6,718 nucleotides of DNA, taken from assembly GCA_000715685.1 (NCBI GenBank), contig KL569489.1:14271-20988 (forward strand). The letters run 5' to 3'. Shown piece after piece: positions 1 through 5,806 of this stretch. The DNA is from Streptomyces lilacinus. Its GTDB lineage: Bacteria > Actinomycetota > Actinomycetes > Streptomycetales > Streptomycetaceae. How positions within the stretch are numbered: position 1 is the stretch's first letter; each line of letters begins with the position of its first letter. Below the pieces are notes generated by a model. That model was given only the letters and a program-made list of their open reading frames with translations, was not told the origin of the DNA and did not search any database. Position numbers and translations under genes: made by a program.

Positions 1-16
1 TGTGTATAAGAGACAG
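1..16. other. Tn5 mosaic end (library adapter) at left contig edge
   Basis: The first 16 bases are the 3' part of the 19-bp Tn5 mosaic end AGATGTGTATAAGAGACAG. The reverse complement of the full mosaic end closes the window on the right. Mosaic ends facing outward at both contig edges are what tagmentation library adapter leaves behind. Genomic sequence therefore starts at 17, and the in-frame residues encoded by 2-16 do not belong to the chitinase. Confidence 0.95.
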
Positions 17-1294
17 CACTACTTCCGCGGCGCCCTGCCCGCGGGGCGTATCAACCTCGGCCTGCCGTACTACACGCGCGGCTGGAAGAACGTCACCGGC
101 GGCACCGACGGCCTGTGGGGCACGGCGAAGACGACGTCCTGCCCGGCCGGCTCGGGCCTGACGACCTGCGGCGACGGCGCGGTCGGCATCGACAACCTCT
201 GGCACGACAAGGACGACGCCGGCAAGGAGTCGCCCGCCGGCTCCAACCCCCTGTGGCACGCCAAGAACCTCGAGAAGGGCGTCGCCGGCGACTACCTCGG
301 CCGCTTCGGCTTCCCCGCCGGCACCAAGCTCACCGGCACGTACGCCCGCCACTACGACCCCACGCTCACCGCTCCCTGGCTGTGGAACGCGGAGAAGAAG
401 GTCTTCCTGTCCACCGAGGACGAGCAGTCGGTGAAGGCCAAGGCCCAGTACGTGGTCGACAAGGGGCTCGGCGGCACCATGATCTGGGAGCTCGCGGGCG
501 ACTACGGCTGGAACGCCGCCAAGGGCCAGTACGAGCCCGGGTCCACGCTCACCACCGCGCTCCACGACGCCTTCACGTCCGCGCCCGCCTACGGCGCGCG
601 ACGCGCGACCACCGACCTGCCGAGCCAGGCGCTCGATCTCGACGTCGCCCTCACCGACTTCCCGCTCGGCGACTCCAACTACCCCATCAACCCCAAGCTG
701 CGCATCACCAACAACAGCAGGACCACCGTCCCCGGCGGCTCGGAGTTCCAGTTCGACTACGGCACCTCCGCGCCCGGCAACGCCAAGGACCAGTCGGGCT
801 GGGGACTCAAGGTCGTCCGCAGCGACCACACCGCCCCCCACAACATCGGTGGCCTCAAGGGCGACTACCACCGCGTCGCGGTGAAGCTGCCGGCCTCGCA
901 GGCGCTCCCGCCGGGCGGCACGGCCGTCCTGGACTTCGTCTACTACCTGCCGACCACCACACCCTCCAACTGGACCGTCTCCTTCGGCGGAAAGACCTAC
1001 GGCCTGGCCGGCGACCTGACCCGCGGCACCACCGTGGTCGACCCGGGCGGTGCCACACCGACCCCGACCGGCACACCGACGAGCACGCCGACGGGGACCC
1101 CGACCGGCACGCCCACGGGCACCCCCACCGGCGGCACGTGCGCGGCGCCGTCGTGGGACCGGGCGGCCGCCTACAACGGCGGGGCCACCGTCTCCTGGAA
1201 GTCCCGTTCCTGGAAGGCCAAGTGGTGGACCCGGGGCGAGGAGCCCGGCACCACCGGAGAGTGGGGGGTGTGGCAGGACCTGGGCGCCTGCTGA
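17..1294 (+). CDS. GH18 chitinase, C-terminal part (5'-truncated)
   Basis: This is a secreted endo-acting chitinase that hydrolyses beta-1,4-linked N-acetylglucosamine polymers. Only 425 residues are visible. The signal peptide and the catalytic DxxDxDxE strand lie beyond the left edge. Numbering from codon 17, residues 1 to about 185 are the end of the GH18 barrel. They include YYTRGW near the start, a CPAGSG...TTCGDG cysteine pair, and the last-strand motif GGTMIWELAGDY, whose Trp typically lines the substrate cleft. Residues about 201-335 resemble the chitinase-C domain of Vibrio/Aeromonas ChiA (NYPINPKLRITNNS, GGSEFQFDYGTSAP, NIGGLKGDYHRV). A Pro/Thr/Gly linker follows. Residues 375-425 are a CBM5/12-type chitin-binding module with flanking cysteines and exposed Trp residues (AKWWTRGEEPG, GEWGVWQDLGAC). 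The gene ends in TGA with no strong terminator before the MFS gene. Family and domain calls come from memory of homologues, not from a search. Confidence 0.93.
   Translation, partial: HYFRGALPAGRINLGLPYYTRGWKNVTGGTDGLWGTAKTTSCPAGSGLTTCGDGAVGIDNLWHDKDDAGKESPAGSNPLWHAKNLEKGVAGDYLGRFGFPAGTKLTGTYARHYDPTLTAPWLWNAEKKVFLSTEDEQSVKAKAQYVVDKGLGGTMIWELAGDYGWNAAKGQYEPGSTLTTALHDAFTSAPAYGARRATTDLPSQALDLDVALTDFPLGDSNYPINPKLRITNNSRTTVPGGSEFQFDYGTSAPGNAKDQSGWGLKVVRSDHTAPHNIGGLKGDYHRVAVKLPASQALPPGGTAVLDFVYYLPTTTPSNWTVSFGGKTYGLAGDLTRGTTVVDPGGATPTPTGTPTSTPTGTPTGTPTGTPTGGTCAAPSWDRAAAYNGGATVSWKSRSWKAKWWTRGEEPGTTGEWGVWQDLGAC
1055..1138 (+). repeat. Pro-Thr-Gly linker repeat in the chitinase
   Basis: Near-tandem 12-nt units encode repeated TPTG / TPTS tetrapeptides between the chitinase-C-like domain and the chitin-binding module. 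Such Pro/Thr linkers are usual in actinobacterial secreted polysaccharidases and space the binding module from the catalytic part. Synonymous codons vary between units (acc/acg/aca, ccg/ccc). The repetition is thus stronger in the protein than in the DNA, which suggests selection on the peptide. Confidence 0.85.
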
Positions 1295-1336
1295 TGGACT
1301 GAGGGTCCACGGGCCCGAGGCCGAGGAGGAACGGGT

Positions 1337-2521
1337 ATGGGCACGGAAACCCCGGTGCGCCGGGCGCGGTTCGCCGTCGCGGCGGTCTTCGCCACCCACG
1401 GTGCCGTCAGCGGCGGCCTCGCCACCCGCATCCCCTGGATCCAGGAGCACACGGGCATCGGTCCCGGCCTGCTCGGCCTCGCGCTGGCCTGCCCCGCGGT
1501 CGGCGCGGCCCTCGCCATGCCGCTCGCGGGCCGGGTGAGCCACCGCCTCGGCTCGCGCGCGGCGCTGCGGATCCTGCTCCTCGCGCTGTGCGCGTCCGTG
1601 GCCCTGCCCGCCCTCAGCCCCGGCATCGCGCCCCTGTGCGGGGCGATGGCCCTCTTCGGGGCGGCGTCGGGGATGGCGGACGTCGCGATGAACGCCCTCG
1701 GTGTCGAGACCGAGGAGCGGCTGGGCCGCTCCATCATGTCCGGGCTGCACGGCATGTGGAGCACGGGCGTGCTCGTCGGTTCCGCGGCGGGCGCGGGCGC
1801 CGCGCACGCCGGCACGGACGCACGTCTCCACCTCGCCGTGGCGGCCGGGGCGCTCGCGCTGGTGGGTGCGGTGGTCTGCCGCTGGGTGCTGGACCTGCGG
1901 ACGGATGCGGGGAGCGAGCCGGAGAGGTGGGCGCTGCCGCCGCGTTCGGTCCTGGTCATCGGGGCGGTGGGGGCGTGCGCGGTGTTCGCCGAGGGGGCGA
2001 GCCTGGACTGGTCGGCGGTCTACCTCCGCGACGTCATGGGCTCCGACCCGGGCGTCGCCGCCGCCTGCACCACGGCCTTCGCCTGCACGATGGCGGCGGC
2101 CCGGCTGGTCGGTGACGCGGCGGTGCGCCGGTACGGCCCGGTGCGGACCGTACGGGTCGGGGGCGTGCTCGCGGTCGCGGGCGGCGCCCTCGTGGTCTCG
2201 GCCGGCTCACCGGTGCCGGCCATGGCCGGGTTCGGGCTGCTCGGGCTGGGCATCGCCGTCGTGGTGCCGCTGGCCTTCGCGGCGGCGGGGCGCAGCGGGC
2301 CGGAGCCCAGCCGGGCGATCGCGGGAGTGGCGACGATCAGCTACACGTCGTGGCTCGTGGCGCCGGCGGTCATCGGCCAGGTCGCGGCCGCCACCTCGCT
2401 CGCCGTGTCGTTCTCCCTGGTGACGCTGGGCGCGGTGGGTCTGGTGATGGGGGCGGGGGCGCTGCGCGTCCCGGCCCGGGAGGCGGCGGTCGCGCCGGCC
2501 GACTCCACCGTGCCGCGCTGA
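1337..2521 (+). CDS. MFS transporter, YbjJ-like
   Basis: A 394-residue major facilitator superfamily membrane protein with about 12 hydrophobic segments. The start ATG is preceded by GAGGAGGA at 1323-1330 at good spacing. Motifs typical of the YbjJ branch are visible: RIPWIQ after the first helix (residues 31-36), a motif-A-like loop GRVSHRLGSR (65-74), DVAMNALGVETEER (115-128), LHGMWSTG (137-144) and EGASLDWSAVYLR (219-231). The second of these long motifs sits where the fourth helix is expected. Substrates of this branch are largely unproven and sugar or drug efflux assignments are guesses. The gene starts 42 nt after the chitinase stop on the same strand, with only a weak 5-bp hairpin between (1295-1309), so read-through from the chitinase gene is possible. 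Transport of chitin breakdown products would be speculation. The gene ends at TGA, about 50 nt before a strong hairpin. Confidence 0.9.
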   Translation: MGTETPVRRARFAVAAVFATHGAVSGGLATRIPWIQEHTGIGPGLLGLALACPAVGAALAMPLAGRVSHRLGSRAALRILLLALCASVALPALSPGIAPLCGAMALFGAASGMADVAMNALGVETEERLGRSIMSGLHGMWSTGVLVGSAAGAGAAHAGTDARLHLAVAAGALALVGAVVCRWVLDLRTDAGSEPERWALPPRSVLVIGAVGACAVFAEGASLDWSAVYLRDVMGSDPGVAAACTTAFACTMAAARLVGDAAVRRYGPVRTVRVGGVLAVAGGALVVSAGSPVPAMAGFGLLGLGIAVVVPLAFAAAGRSGPEPSRAIAGVATISYTSWLVAPAVIGQVAAATSLAVSFSLVTLGAVGLVMGAGALRVPAREAAVAPADSTVPR

Positions 2522-2543
2522 CGGCCGGGCCGGGAGTCGGAGA

Positions 2544-2563
2544 CTTCCGGACGCTTCCGGACG
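2544..2563. repeat. 10-bp tandem direct repeat
   Basis: CTTCCGGACG occurs twice in direct tandem immediately before the terminator-like hairpin. It lies in non-coding sequence between convergent genes. Two copies are too few to infer a protein-binding site; slipped-strand duplication is the simplest reading. Confidence 0.5.
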
Positions 2564-2568
2564 CGCCG

Positions 2569-2615
2569 CCGCGGGCCGTGCGCCGGACCCCGAAGGGTAC
2601 GGCGACGGCCCGCGG
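2569..2615. terminator. Strong hairpin between convergent MFS and repeat-protein genes
   Basis: The left arm CGCGGGCCGT (2570-2579) pairs with ACGGCCCGCG (2605-2614), with one further C-G pair outside. After a single bulged G at 2580, CGCCG (2581-2585) pairs with CGGCG (2600-2604). After one G/A mismatch, ACCC pairs with GGGT around a CGAA tetraloop (2591-2594). It sits between the ends of two convergent genes and can form in RNA from either strand, so it is probably a bidirectional terminator. No U-tract follows, which is common in streptomycetes. Confidence 0.8.
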
Positions 2616-2643
2616 TGGAGGGGAACTGTCAGGCGCGTGGGGG

Positions 2644-3231
2644 TCAGATCACTCCAACGCCCCAGCCGCCGCCCCAACCGCCACCCCAGCCGCCGTGGCC
2701 GCCGTGGCCGCCGTGGCCGCCGTGGCCGCCCCACCAGCCGCCGTGCTTCCACTTGCCGATCCAGATGCCGCCCCAGTTCCAGCGGTTCCAGCCTCCGTCG
2801 TCCCAGCTCCAGCTGTGGTGGCTCCAGTTGCCGTGACGGTGGCCGTGGTCGCAGTCCCGGTCGTGGCGGCCGTGGTCGCAGTCGCGGTCCCGGTCGCGAC
2901 CCCGGTCACGGTCGCGGCCGTGGTCGCAGTCCCGGTCCCGGTCCCGGTCCCGGTCACGGTCACGGTCCCGGCGACCGTGGTCGCAGTTGCGGTCCCGGTC
3001 GCGGTCGCGGCCCTTGTCGCGGCCGTGGTCGCGGTCCTTGCCCTTGTCTCGGCCGTGGTCACGGTCACGGCGGTGGTCGCGGTCGCGGTCACCGTCGTGG
3101 TCGTCGTCCCAGCTCCAGGTCTGGTTGCCGGACGCGATCTGCGGCGCGGCCTGAGCGACCCCGGCGACCGGAACAACGGTTGCGGCGGCGATGATCGCGG
3201 CGGCCGCGGTGCGGCCGACGTGCTTGCGCAT
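2644..3231 (-). CDS. Secreted Arg-Asp-repeat, Trp/Gly/His-rich protein of unknown function
   Basis: I do not recognise this 195-residue protein. The start at 3231 is supported by AGGAG about 7 nt upstream and by a clean signal peptide: MRKHVGR, a hydrophobic Ala/Val core, and AQA at residues 26-28 as the likely cleavage site. Mature order: WSWDD at about 39-43; a charged region at about 44-133 made of Arg-Asp dipeptides, including seven in a row at 88-101, interspersed with DHGRDKG units and four CDHG motifs that carry the only cysteines (83, 102, 118, 127); a second WSWDD at 141-145; a Trp-rich stretch; then a GGH/GGW tail to residue 190, ending GVGVI. It is almost certainly exported, but no catalytic domain is visible. 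The polyampholyte core, His and Cys motifs and aromatic tail would suit a wall-, matrix- or metal-associated protein; that is inference. It converges on the MFS gene and diverges from the permease gene. Confidence 0.72.
   Translation of the reverse strand: MRKHVGRTAAAAIIAAATVVPVAGVAQAAPQIASGNQTWSWDDDHDGDRDRDHRRDRDHGRDKGKDRDHGRDKGRDRDRDRNCDHGRRDRDRDRDRDRDRDCDHGRDRDRGRDRDRDCDHGRHDRDCDHGHRHGNWSHHSWSWDDGGWNRWNWGGIWIGKWKHGGWWGGHGGHGGHGGHGGWGGGWGGGWGVGVI
2662..2742 (-). repeat. GGH / GGGW tail repeats
   Basis: This segment encodes four GGH tripeptides followed by Gly-rich units spaced by Trp (residues about 164-190 of the secreted protein). At DNA level the GGH part is a near-perfect 9-bp tandem array (unit CCGCCGTGG on the plus strand, about 2691-2730). 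Regular 3- and 4-residue spacing of His and Trp is the visible feature. Confidence 0.75.
2833..3102 (-). repeat. Hexanucleotide Arg-Asp repeat array with CDHG interruptions
   Basis: On the plus strand this is a degenerate array of CGGTCC / CGGTCG / CGGTCA hexamers, interrupted by CGTGGTCGCA-type units that encode CDHG. Read on the minus strand it gives Arg-Asp dipeptides with mixed Arg codons (cgg, cgc, cgt) but nearly constant gac for Asp. The array lies wholly inside the coding frame. Such arrays expand and contract readily, so the repeat number may differ between strains and may be misassembled. Confidence 0.85.
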
Positions 3232-3544
3232 GTGTGTCTCCTGAATTGCAGGAAATCGGACACCCGAACCCATACCTCGCATGAACCGATAAACATCTGG
3301 CAATCGTGGCCATACAGCCCTACGAGGTGTTAATTGAGCTGATCGCAGCAACTCGTGGAGACAAGCGGCCCGACGTCTGCCAGGCCGACGCCCGAGAGCC
3401 CGTCGTACAAGAGCCCGCCGCGGGCCGGGGCACCGCCCGGCCCGGCTTAGCATGATGCGGATCATCACCCGCACCATCGAGAACACCGGCACCGCCCAGC
3501 ACAGCGACGCCGTCGAGAACTCGAGACCACACAAGGGAGCAGTC
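3232..3544. promoter_or_regulatory. Divergent intergenic region between repeat-protein and permease genes
   Basis: This 313-nt stretch has no credible gene. The part nearest the minus-strand repeat-protein gene (about 3232-3340) is visibly richer in A and T than its surroundings, as promoter regions in streptomycetes usually are, and presumably holds that gene's promoter. I could not place a convincing -35/-10 pair. The permease side contains a GC hairpin at 3421-3444, then TAGCAT at 3448-3453, which could be a -10 element but lacks a matching -35. AAGGGAG lies a few bases before the permease ATG. Confidence 0.45.
3421..3444 (+). other. Perfect 9-bp GC hairpin upstream of the permease gene
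   Basis: CGGGCCGGG (3421-3429) pairs with CCCGGCCCG (3436-3444) around a GCACCG loop. It lies about 100 nt before the permease start and about 190 nt upstream of the divergent gene's start. It may be an old terminator, an operator-like inverted repeat, or part of the permease leader RNA. Position alone does not decide which. Confidence 0.5.
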
Positions 3545-4210
3545 ATGGGCCTCGGCGTGCGCTGGACTCTGCACGGCGACGGGCGCACCCCCGCCCCCGG
3601 GGCCGTCGTCAGACCGGACGAGCGGCTGTCGTGGCCGCGGACGGCGGGCCTCGGCGCCCAGCACGTCGTGGCCATGTTCGGCGCGAGCTTCGTGGCGCCC
3701 GTCCTCATGGGCCTGGACCCCAACCTGGCCATCATGATGTCGGGCGTCGCCACCATCCTCTTCCTGCTGGCGACCCGCGGCCGGGTGCCCAGCTATCTCG
3801 GCTGCAGCCTGTCCTTCGTCGGTGTCGCGGCGATCATCAGGGCCCAGGGCGGCGGCAGCGCCGCCGTCACCGGGGCGATCTTCGTGGTCGGCGCGGCGCT
3901 CCTGCTGAGCGGCCTGGTGGTGCGGCGGTTCGGCGCGCGGATCATCCACGCGGCGATGCCGCCGGTGGTCACGGGTGCCGTGGTCATGCTGATCGGCTTC
4001 AACCTGGCGCCGGTGACGGCGCGGACGTACTGGCCGCAGGACCAGTGGACGGCGCTGCTCACGATGCTCTTCACCGGGCTGGCCGTGGTGTGCCTGCGCG
4101 GGTTCTGGTCGCGCGTCGCCATCTTCCTCGGCCTGGTCTTCGGCTACGCCGTCTCCTGGGTCTCCGACCGCCTCTTCGGCAGGATCCACTCCTGTCTCTT
4201 ATGTGTATAA
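3545..4210 (+). CDS. uraA: UraA-like NCS2 nucleobase permease, N-terminal part (interrupted by adapter)
   Basis: This is the first half of an inner-membrane nucleobase:proton symporter of the NCS2 (UraA/xanthine) family, most likely importing uracil for pyrimidine salvage. ATG 3545 is chosen because AAGGGAG precedes it; an in-frame ATG pair at 3452 lacks any Shine-Dalgarno. Family marks are the helix-1 motif LGAQHVVAMFGASFVAPVL with the conserved Gln-His pair at residues 39-40, GLDPN after it, and SYLGCSLSFVG (83-93), which matches the broken helix 3 that contacts the base. Genomic coding ends at 4191. The final residues CLLCV and the TAA at 4208-4210 come from the adapter scar. Joined to 4218-5002 with one copy of the 13-nt flank removed, the gene encodes 472 residues, the normal family length. 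The gene is thus probably intact in the organism. Uracil is favoured over xanthine by UraA-like motifs, but this is not proven. Confidence 0.88.
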   Translation: MGLGVRWTLHGDGRTPAPGAVVRPDERLSWPRTAGLGAQHVVAMFGASFVAPVLMGLDPNLAIMMSGVATILFLLATRGRVPSYLGCSLSFVGVAAIIRAQGGGSAAVTGAIFVVGAALLLSGLVVRRFGARIIHAAMPPVVTGAVVMLIGFNLAPVTARTYWPQDQWTALLTMLFTGLAVVCLRGFWSRVAIFLGLVFGYAVSWVSDRLFGRIHSCLLCV

Positions 4211-4230
4211 GAGACAGGCAGGATCCACTC
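4179..4230. repeat. 13-bp direct repeat flanking the adapter scar
   Basis: GCAGGATCCACTC occurs at 4179-4191 and again at 4218-4230, immediately either side of the fused mosaic ends. A genuine Tn5 insertion duplicates 9 bp, not 13. The repeat is better explained as two independent library fragments that overlap by 13 bp and were joined through their adapters. Collapsing one copy plus the scar removes 39 nt and keeps the permease frame. Confidence 0.9.
4192..4217. other. Fused Tn5 mosaic ends (assembly scar) inside the permease gene
   Basis: CTGTCTCTTA is followed directly by TGTGTATAAGAGACAG. These are two mosaic ends in inverted orientation that share the central TTA/TAT bases. No transposase or cargo lies between them. 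The scar brings an in-frame TAA into the permease at 4208-4210. Confidence 0.95.
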
Positions 4231-5002
4231 GGTCAACGGCGGCACCGAGGCCGTCGACCACTGGCGGCTGGACCTGTCCGGGGTCGCCAAGGCGGACTGG
4301 GTCGGCCTGCCCTCGCTGCACGCGCCGAGCTTCGGCTGGTCCGCCGCGCTCGTGGCGCTGCCCGTGGTCATCGCGCTGATCGCGGAGAACGCGGGGCACG
4401 TGAAGGCCGTCGGCGAGATGACCGGCGACCGGCTGGACGACCAGCTGGGCACCGCGATCTCCGCGGACGGCGTGGCGACGATGCTGTCCACGGCGGTCGG
4501 CGGACCGGCGAACACCACCTATTCCGAGAACATCGGCGTGATGGCCGCCACCCGCGTCTACTCCACCGCCGCGTACTGGGCCGCGGCCGTCTTCGCGCTC
4601 CTCTTCGGCGTCTGCCCGAAGTTCGGGGCGGTGGTCGCCGCGATCCCGGGCGGCGTGCTCGGCGGGATCACCGTCATCCTGTACGGCATGATCGGCCTGC
4701 TCGGCGCGCAGATCTGGGTGCACAACAAGGTCGACCTGCGCAATCCGCTGAACCTGGTGCCGGTCGCGGCGGGCATCATCATCGGCATCGGCGGCGTCAC
4801 GCTGAAGTTCTCCGACACCTTCGAGCTCAGCGGCATCGCGCTGGGCACGATCGTGGTGCTGTCCGGCTACCACGTGCTGCGCGCCCTGGCCCCGGCGCAC
4901 CTCAGGGAGCAGGAGCCGCTGCTGGACGAGGGCACGAGCAGCTACGACCCGGTGGAGGACACGGACGCGGCGGGGACCGCCCCCGCCCGCGGCGAGGCCT
5001 GA
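4218..5002 (+). CDS. uraA: UraA-like NCS2 nucleobase permease, C-terminal part
   Basis: Continuation of the permease in the same frame after the adapter scar; the first 13 nt repeat the end of the N-terminal part. It carries the substrate-site features. The helix-8 motif AENAGHV has Glu at residue 268 and His at 272 of the reconstructed 472-residue protein, matching the uracil-contacting Glu and nearby His of E. coli UraA. The NCS2 signature ENIGVMAATR begins with Glu 315 and fits the family pattern [QEP]NxGxxxxT[RKG]. GGVLGGITVILYGMIG and the following VDLRNPLNLV segment also match UraA-type proteins. The acidic 30-residue tail after the last helix is hydrophilic and probably cytoplasmic. 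The first internal ATG (4352) is not a real start. A gap of about 110 nt separates the stop from the next gene on the same strand, without a convincing terminator. Confidence 0.88.
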
Positions 5003-5059
5003 CCGCACACGCGGCGTGACGCCACACCGCAGAGCCCGCCGTCCGTTCACCCGTTCTGG

Positions 5060-5087
5060 TTAACTGTCCGACGCTTTCGCCTACGCT
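5060..5087 (+). promoter_or_regulatory. Possible promoter of the DUF5995 gene
   Basis: TTAACT (5060-5065) and TACGCT (5082-5087) are separated by 16 nt and loosely resemble a vegetative -35/-10 pair. Transcription from here would leave a leader of about 20 nt before ATG 5114. Each hexamer is imperfect, so this is a weak call. Confidence 0.3.
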
Positions 5088-5113
5088 CCGTGTTCAGATG
5101 TCACTCTGTGCGT

Positions 5114-5806
5114 ATGACGATGACGCGGGCACAGCCGGCGGTGCCCGCCGGCATCGACTGGGTGCTGGAGCGGATGCGGACGTTGGAGGCCGCGCTGCCG
5201 CCGACGGACGGGGTGGCGGTCTTCAATCGGGTGTATCTGTCGGTCACGGAGGAGGTCGGCCGGCGGGCGGCGACCGGCGGCTTCCGGGACGGGGAGGCGG
5301 CGGCGGAGCTGGACGTGCGCTTCGCCAAGCGCTATCTGCACGCCGTCGACCAGGCGGCCCTGGGCCGCCGGCAGCCCGCCTGCTGGCGGCCGCTGTTCCA
5401 GCTGCGGGGACACCCCGCCGTCCAGCCCCTGCAGTTCGCGCTGGCGGGGATCAATGCCCACATCGGCCACGACCTGGCCCTCGCCCTCGCCGACACCTGC
5501 CGGGCGAGGGACGCCGAGCCGCGCTCCCTGGAGGCCGACTTCCATCGCGTGGGCGAGCTGCTCGTCGCCATGGAGGAGCGGATCCGCGAGGAGCTGATGC
5601 CGGGGCCCGACCTGCTGGACGTCGCCGATCCGCTGACACATCTGGTGGGCTCGTGGACGTTGGAGGCCGCCCGGAGCGCCGCCTGGGCCTCGTTCCGCGC
5701 GCTGTGGGCGATGCGCGCGCTGCCCGACGTGGCGGAGGAGTTCACCGACCGCGTCGACGCGAGCGTCGGCATGGTCGGCCGGTGTCTCCTCACACCCCTG
5801 GGGTGA
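5114..5806 (+). CDS. DUF5995-family protein of unknown function
   Basis: A 230-residue soluble protein with no signal peptide or membrane segment. I recognise it as DUF5995-like from GINAHIGHDL (residues 112-121, with His 116, His 119 and Asp 120), preceded by PLFQLRGHPAVQPLQFALA and by RFAKRYLHAVD. The polar His/Asp cluster in a mostly helical protein is reminiscent of a metal or ligand site, but no activity is known to me for the family. The start is uncertain. ATG 5114 is preferred; GTG 5108 and GTG 5090 are in frame upstream, ATG 5120 is just downstream, and none has a good Shine-Dalgarno. The last codons, including the TGA, lie inside the first of two hairpins. The gene converges on the amine oxidase gene. 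Confidence 0.75.
   Translation: MTMTRAQPAVPAGIDWVLERMRTLEAALPPTDGVAVFNRVYLSVTEEVGRRAATGGFRDGEAAAELDVRFAKRYLHAVDQAALGRRQPACWRPLFQLRGHPAVQPLQFALAGINAHIGHDLALALADTCRARDAEPRSLEADFHRVGELLVAMEERIREELMPGPDLLDVADPLTHLVGSWTLEAARSAAWASFRALWAMRALPDVAEEFTDRVDASVGMVGRCLLTPLG

Noticed and set aside
855..1310. Minus-strand Arg/Pro/Ser-rich frame across the chitinase 3' end
   Set aside because: It is a GC-rich antisense shadow over well-defined chitinase domains, with no start signal.
2833..3102. Possible CRISPR-like array
   Set aside because: The units are 6 nt, contiguous and degenerate, with no spacers of uniform length, and they lie inside a coding frame.
2637..3194. Plus-strand Arg/Gly-rich frame resembling a nucleic-acid-binding protein
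   Set aside because: It is a shadow of the repeat in a third frame, with no ribosome-binding site; its Gly-Arg richness follows from the DNA repeat.
2350..3333. Long plus-strand open frame opposite the repeat-protein gene (Val/Ala-rich product)
   Set aside because: It begins inside the MFS gene in another frame, has no start signal, and owes its length to the stop-free hexamer repeat. The minus-strand frame has a Shine-Dalgarno, a signal peptide and a sensible stop.
3452..3544. N-terminal 31-residue extension of the permease from ATG 3452
   Set aside because: No Shine-Dalgarno lies before 3452, while AAGGGAG precedes ATG 3545 and the shorter protein matches usual family length.
3320..4189. 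Minus-strand frame antisense to the permease
   Set aside because: The composition is His/Arg/Asp/Ala-rich, typical of an antisense GC-rich shadow, and the plus strand carries clear NCS2 motifs.
4192..4217. Natural miniature transposon or Tn5 insertion
   Set aside because: Only fused mosaic ends are present, the flanking duplication is 13 rather than 9 bp, and the same ends cap the contig. Library adapter explains all of it.
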